A DNA stretch of 8,547 bases. Origin: Burkholderiaceae bacterium (GTDB lineage Bacteria; Pseudomonadota; Gammaproteobacteria; Burkholderiales; Burkholderiaceae_F). The stretch lies in assembly GCA_013813185.1 (NCBI GenBank), contig JACCSD010000013.1, forward strand, positions 1 to 8,547, written 5' to 3'. Both the position numbers and the translations under genes were made by a program. The notes below the pieces were generated by a model. That model did no database searches. It was given only the letters and a program-made list of their open reading frames with translations, and was not told the origin of the DNA. Positions 6,710-8,547 of this stretch are shown piece by piece (within the stretch, counting starts at the first letter, position 1; each line of letters opens with the position of its first letter).

Positions 6710-6956
6710 GTCTCGTCGCGCGACCTGATTGAAGCGATGTCTTCCCCGACTTCGGGCGCGACGAAATCGAGCGTGACGCTGGAGCTGACGGAGAGTCGCT
6801 GGATGAAGGCCGTGCGGGCACCGCCGGACATTCTCACGCGGCTGCGTCGGAAGCGGATCCGCCTGTCGATTGAAAATTTCGGCACCGGCCATTCGTCGCT
6901 CGCACAGGTGCGCGACATTTCAACTGCGCCGCGACGACCTGATGATTGCCGCATAG
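6710..6956 (+). pseudogene. Remnant of an EAL-domain c-di-GMP phosphodiesterase
   Basis: The plus-strand frame after the TAG at 6707-6709 reads VSSRDLIEAM, then VTLELTESRWM, then LRRKRIRLSIENFGTGHSSL and AQVRDI. This follows the order of the central part of EAL domains (VNVSSRDL, LELTES, DDFGTGYSSL). The N-terminal half with the EAL motif itself, and the C-terminal KID and EGVE parts, are missing. The paired aspartates of DDFGTG have become EN, while the glutamates of ELTES remain. After RDI the frame loses similarity, and a different frame closes at a TAG (6954-6956). The stretch between the two conserved blocks contains a 19-bp repeat of the neighbouring EAL-like gene. An ATG-to-stop frame exists (6737-6979, 80 aa), but no Shine-Dalgarno precedes it. 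I read it as a decayed internal fragment, convergent with the gene at 6976-7710. Confidence 0.68.
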
Positions 6957-6975
6957 CGAACGCAGCAACGGGTGC

Positions 6976-7710
6976 CTAGCGAGGTCGCAGAACGCGCGGT
7001 GGAAAGTAGGGCTTCTTCAATGCTCGACCTTGGCCAAGGACGAAGCCGGTGTTACGCGCAAGATTGAGTTGTTCTTCGCGTTCGATCCCTGCAAGCACAA
7101 ACGTCTCACGCGTAAGCCCCAGCGCATTGACTTCGCGCGACATCTCCTGCCACGTTTCTTCGCGTGAGCTGATCGGTGCGAGCATCTTTGCAAAGTCGGG
7201 CGCGACGAAATCGATCGCCGCCATTTCCATACTAGGACGCGGCTCGGCAAAACGGTAGCCGACCGCAATCTGATACGAGCGCAGCAGATCGATGAACTCG
7301 CGCACGCGATACGGCCAGCGCAAGCGCTCCATCGCGCCCCGCAGCAGGACGGAAAGACGATGTGCGGTGTAGCGATGCGCTTCCAGTACATTGGCAAAAG
7401 CTTCGAGCGATCGCTCGACCGAGCCAAAGGAGACGGTTACGGCAACGCGCTCGACTCGTTCGTGCTCGAGCATCGAGAACGCGTGCTCCATCGCGGCCAG
7501 CTGAATTTGCGAACGCAGCGAACGATCGGGCTCGAAATCCGCGGTCCATACGTAAAGCTCATCAAACCAGCGCTGCGATCCCACCAGCGTTCGCGTCGGC
7601 CACACCAGCGCGCGCACGCGCGAGCCGAAGCGGCTCAGCGAGTCAACAGTGGGATCGAGTTCGACCTGGTGGCTGCCGAGCTGCTCGGAGTGAAAGGTCT
7701 TACTTGCCAT
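6976..7710 (-). CDS. Degenerate EAL-like domain protein, copy 1 (probably non-catalytic)
   Basis: This 244-aa soluble protein, without signal peptide or membrane segment, is a close paralogue of the next gene. It follows the EAL-domain layout from start to end: WPTRTL (37-42) for the first strand, WFDELYVW (48-55) where EAL proteins have YEALLRW, VTVSFG (91-96) for VNLS, HRLSVLLRG (117-125) for RLVLEITE, VGYR (150-153) for the DDFG strand, ID (166-167) for KID, AGIEREEQL (207-215) for EGVETEEQL, and GFVLGQGRALKKP (222-234) for the GQGYLF-RP end. Nearly all metal- and substrate-binding residues are replaced, so phosphodiesterase activity is unlikely. It may bind c-di-GMP or a protein, but this is inference. 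The ATG at 7710 has no clear Shine-Dalgarno, and a stable hairpin lies 14 nt upstream. The gene follows copy 2 by 77 bp on the same strand. Confidence 0.8.
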   Translation of the reverse strand: MASKTFHSEQLGSHQVELDPTVDSLSRFGSRVRALVWPTRTLVGSQRWFDELYVWTADFEPDRSLRSQIQLAAMEHAFSMLEHERVERVAVTVSFGSVERSLEAFANVLEAHRYTAHRLSVLLRGAMERLRWPYRVREFIDLLRSYQIAVGYRFAEPRPSMEMAAIDFVAPDFAKMLAPISSREETWQEMSREVNALGLTRETFVLAGIEREEQLNLARNTGFVLGQGRALKKPYFPPRVLRPR

Positions 7711-7724
7711 TAATAACAGATCGT

Positions 7725-7754
7725 GCCACCGCTTTGCAAAATGCAGCGGGTGGC
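7725..7754 (-). repeat. Hairpin between the two EAL-like genes
   Basis: On the minus strand GCCACC-C-GCTGCA, a short T loop, then TGCA-AA-GCGGTGGC fold into a strong imperfect stem with a one-base bulge. It ends 14 nt before the start of copy 1. No T run follows, so it is not a standard terminator. It could be an mRNA processing or translation-control element, or a weak operator. Confidence 0.5.
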
Positions 7755-7787
7755 CGATTCTCTGCTAAATACGCGAACTACGGAGTA

Positions 7788-8492
7788 CTAACTTCGCGTG
7801 GGTAGCGTAGGCGGCGGATAGGGCATGCGAATCGCGCGCCCTTGGCCGAGCTCGAAGCCGACCCGGCTGGCAGACTGTTGTTGTTGCCGTGTTTCGAGCG
7901 CGCCAACGATCGTGGTTTTCGTGTCGAGCGAAAGCGCGCGAACCTCGAGTGCCAGATCGTTCCAGGCGTCGGCGCGGGCAGAAGTCGTTGCCAGCACCTT
8001 GGCAAAGATCGGTTGCACCAGATCAATGCCGGTGAGCTCCATGCTGACCCGTGGCGCGGAAATGCGGTAACCCACCATGAACTGCCACCCCCGCAGCATG
8101 TCCGCAAAAGCGCGCAGCCGATAGCGTGAGCGCAAACGTTGCGGTGCCCCCCGCAACATCACGAACATCCGGTGTGCCAGCAACAGATTTTTCTCGAACA
8201 GCTCGGTCAGTGGATCGAGCGAGCGCTCGACGGTGCCGAACGAGACTGTGACGCCGATACGATCGACCAGGTCGTATGCCAGCCAGTCGAAGGCATTGCG
8301 CAGCGCATGCAGCTGAATGCCGGCGCGCTCGGTCGTCGATGCACTGCCGCCCTCGGTCCACAGATACAACTCATCGAACCAGTGTTGATCGGCCGTTAGC
8401 GATCGCGTCGGCCAAAGTGTGGCGCGTACCGAGCCACGAAAGCGGCCGACGCTTTCGCCAGATGATGGATTCGGCGAACCTTGAGGTGACAT
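7788..8492 (-). CDS. Degenerate EAL-like domain protein, copy 2 (probably non-catalytic)
   Basis: This 234-aa soluble protein is the upstream partner of copy 1. The same motifs appear in order: WPTRSL (27-32), WFDELYLW (38-45), VTVSFGTVERSL (81-92), AHR (106-108) with LRG (113-115), VGYR (140-143), SMELTGID (150-157), GALE (197-200) and GFELGQGRAIRMPYPPP (212-228). An ungapped hand alignment of about 212 residues with copy 1 gives about 48% identity, densest in these motifs. As in copy 1, EAL is replaced by DEL, the metal-binding Asn by Thr, the LEITE glutamates are gone, and DDFG is replaced by GYR. The EGVE region is more eroded than in copy 1 and carries a QQQQ run (203-206). I chose ATG 8492 because GGGA lies 4 nt before it; an in-frame TTG at 8507 would add five residues. 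The frame has no stop up to the window edge, so a longer form cannot be excluded. Confidence 0.8.
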   Translation of the reverse strand: MSPQGSPNPSSGESVGRFRGSVRATLWPTRSLTADQHWFDELYLWTEGGSASTTERAGIQLHALRNAFDWLAYDLVDRIGVTVSFGTVERSLDPLTELFEKNLLLAHRMFVMLRGAPQRLRSRYRLRAFADMLRGWQFMVGYRISAPRVSMELTGIDLVQPIFAKVLATTSARADAWNDLALEVRALSLDTKTTIVGALETRQQQQSASRVGFELGQGRAIRMPYPPPTLPTRS

Positions 8493-8511
8493 TACGTCCC
8501 AGTGCAAATTG

Positions 8512-8541
8512 ACCCGGCATTCTGTCGGGAAGCTGCCGGGT
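8512..8541. repeat. Inverted repeat upstream of EAL-like copy 2
   Basis: ACCCGGCA (8512-8519) and TGCCGGGT (8534-8541) form a perfect 8-bp inverted repeat with a 14-nt loop, 20 bp upstream of the ATG of copy 2. Read on the minus strand it is followed by TCAATTTG, too poor in T for a confident terminator of a gene beyond the edge. It could be an operator or a leader hairpin. Confidence 0.45.
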
Positions 8542-8547
8542 GAACAT

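Noticed and set aside
7403..7418. Perfect 16-bp palindrome TCGAGCGATCGCTCGA, a possible operator
   Set aside because: It lies inside EAL-like copy 1 and is fully explained by the codons of the conserved V-E-R-S-L motif. Copy 2 has nearly the same bases at the same codons but breaks the symmetry.

Overview
The window is GC-rich, densely coded DNA from a proteobacterium. A gamma- or betaproteobacterium fits best, because it combines a BamE-like lipoprotein, a YgiF-type CYTH-CHAD protein and an archaic (Csu/spore-coat-U type) chaperone-usher pilus. Nothing in the sequence fixes the genus. No tRNA, rRNA, CRISPR array, insertion sequence or phage gene was seen.

Left part (1-2303): a truncated minus-strand BamE/SmpA-like lipoprotein runs off the left edge. 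It is followed by a tiny minus-strand lipoprotein of unknown function with its own intrinsic terminator. A divergent plus-strand gene then encodes a 510-aa CYTH-CHAD protein, a predicted inorganic triphosphatase/polyphosphate-binding protein.

Middle part (2336-6436): a four-gene minus-strand operon encodes a minimal archaic chaperone-usher pilus. The transcription order is major pilin (spore coat U domain), periplasmic chaperone, outer-membrane usher, and a second single-domain spore coat U subunit. The genes are tightly packed: 18-nt gap, about 50-nt overlap, then 4-nt overlap. The pilin carries an N-terminal donor strand and the last subunit does not, so the last subunit is probably the pilus tip. 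Upstream lies a leader of about 200 nt with inverted repeats, and then a cluster of CCTAC/GTAGG half-sites 21 bp apart that looks like a response-regulator operator.

Right part (6710-8492): a plus-strand fragment of a conventional EAL (c-di-GMP phosphodiesterase) domain survives as a pseudogene. Beside it, on the minus strand, are two tandem paralogues of 244 and 234 aa, about 48% identical in a hand alignment. They appear to have an EAL-domain fold in which nearly every catalytic or metal-binding motif is replaced in the same way (DEL for EAL, T for the metal-binding N, GYR for DDF). They are the most novel item here: a duplicated, probably non-catalytic EAL-like family next to a surface-attachment pilus. 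A role in c-di-GMP-linked control of attachment is inference only.
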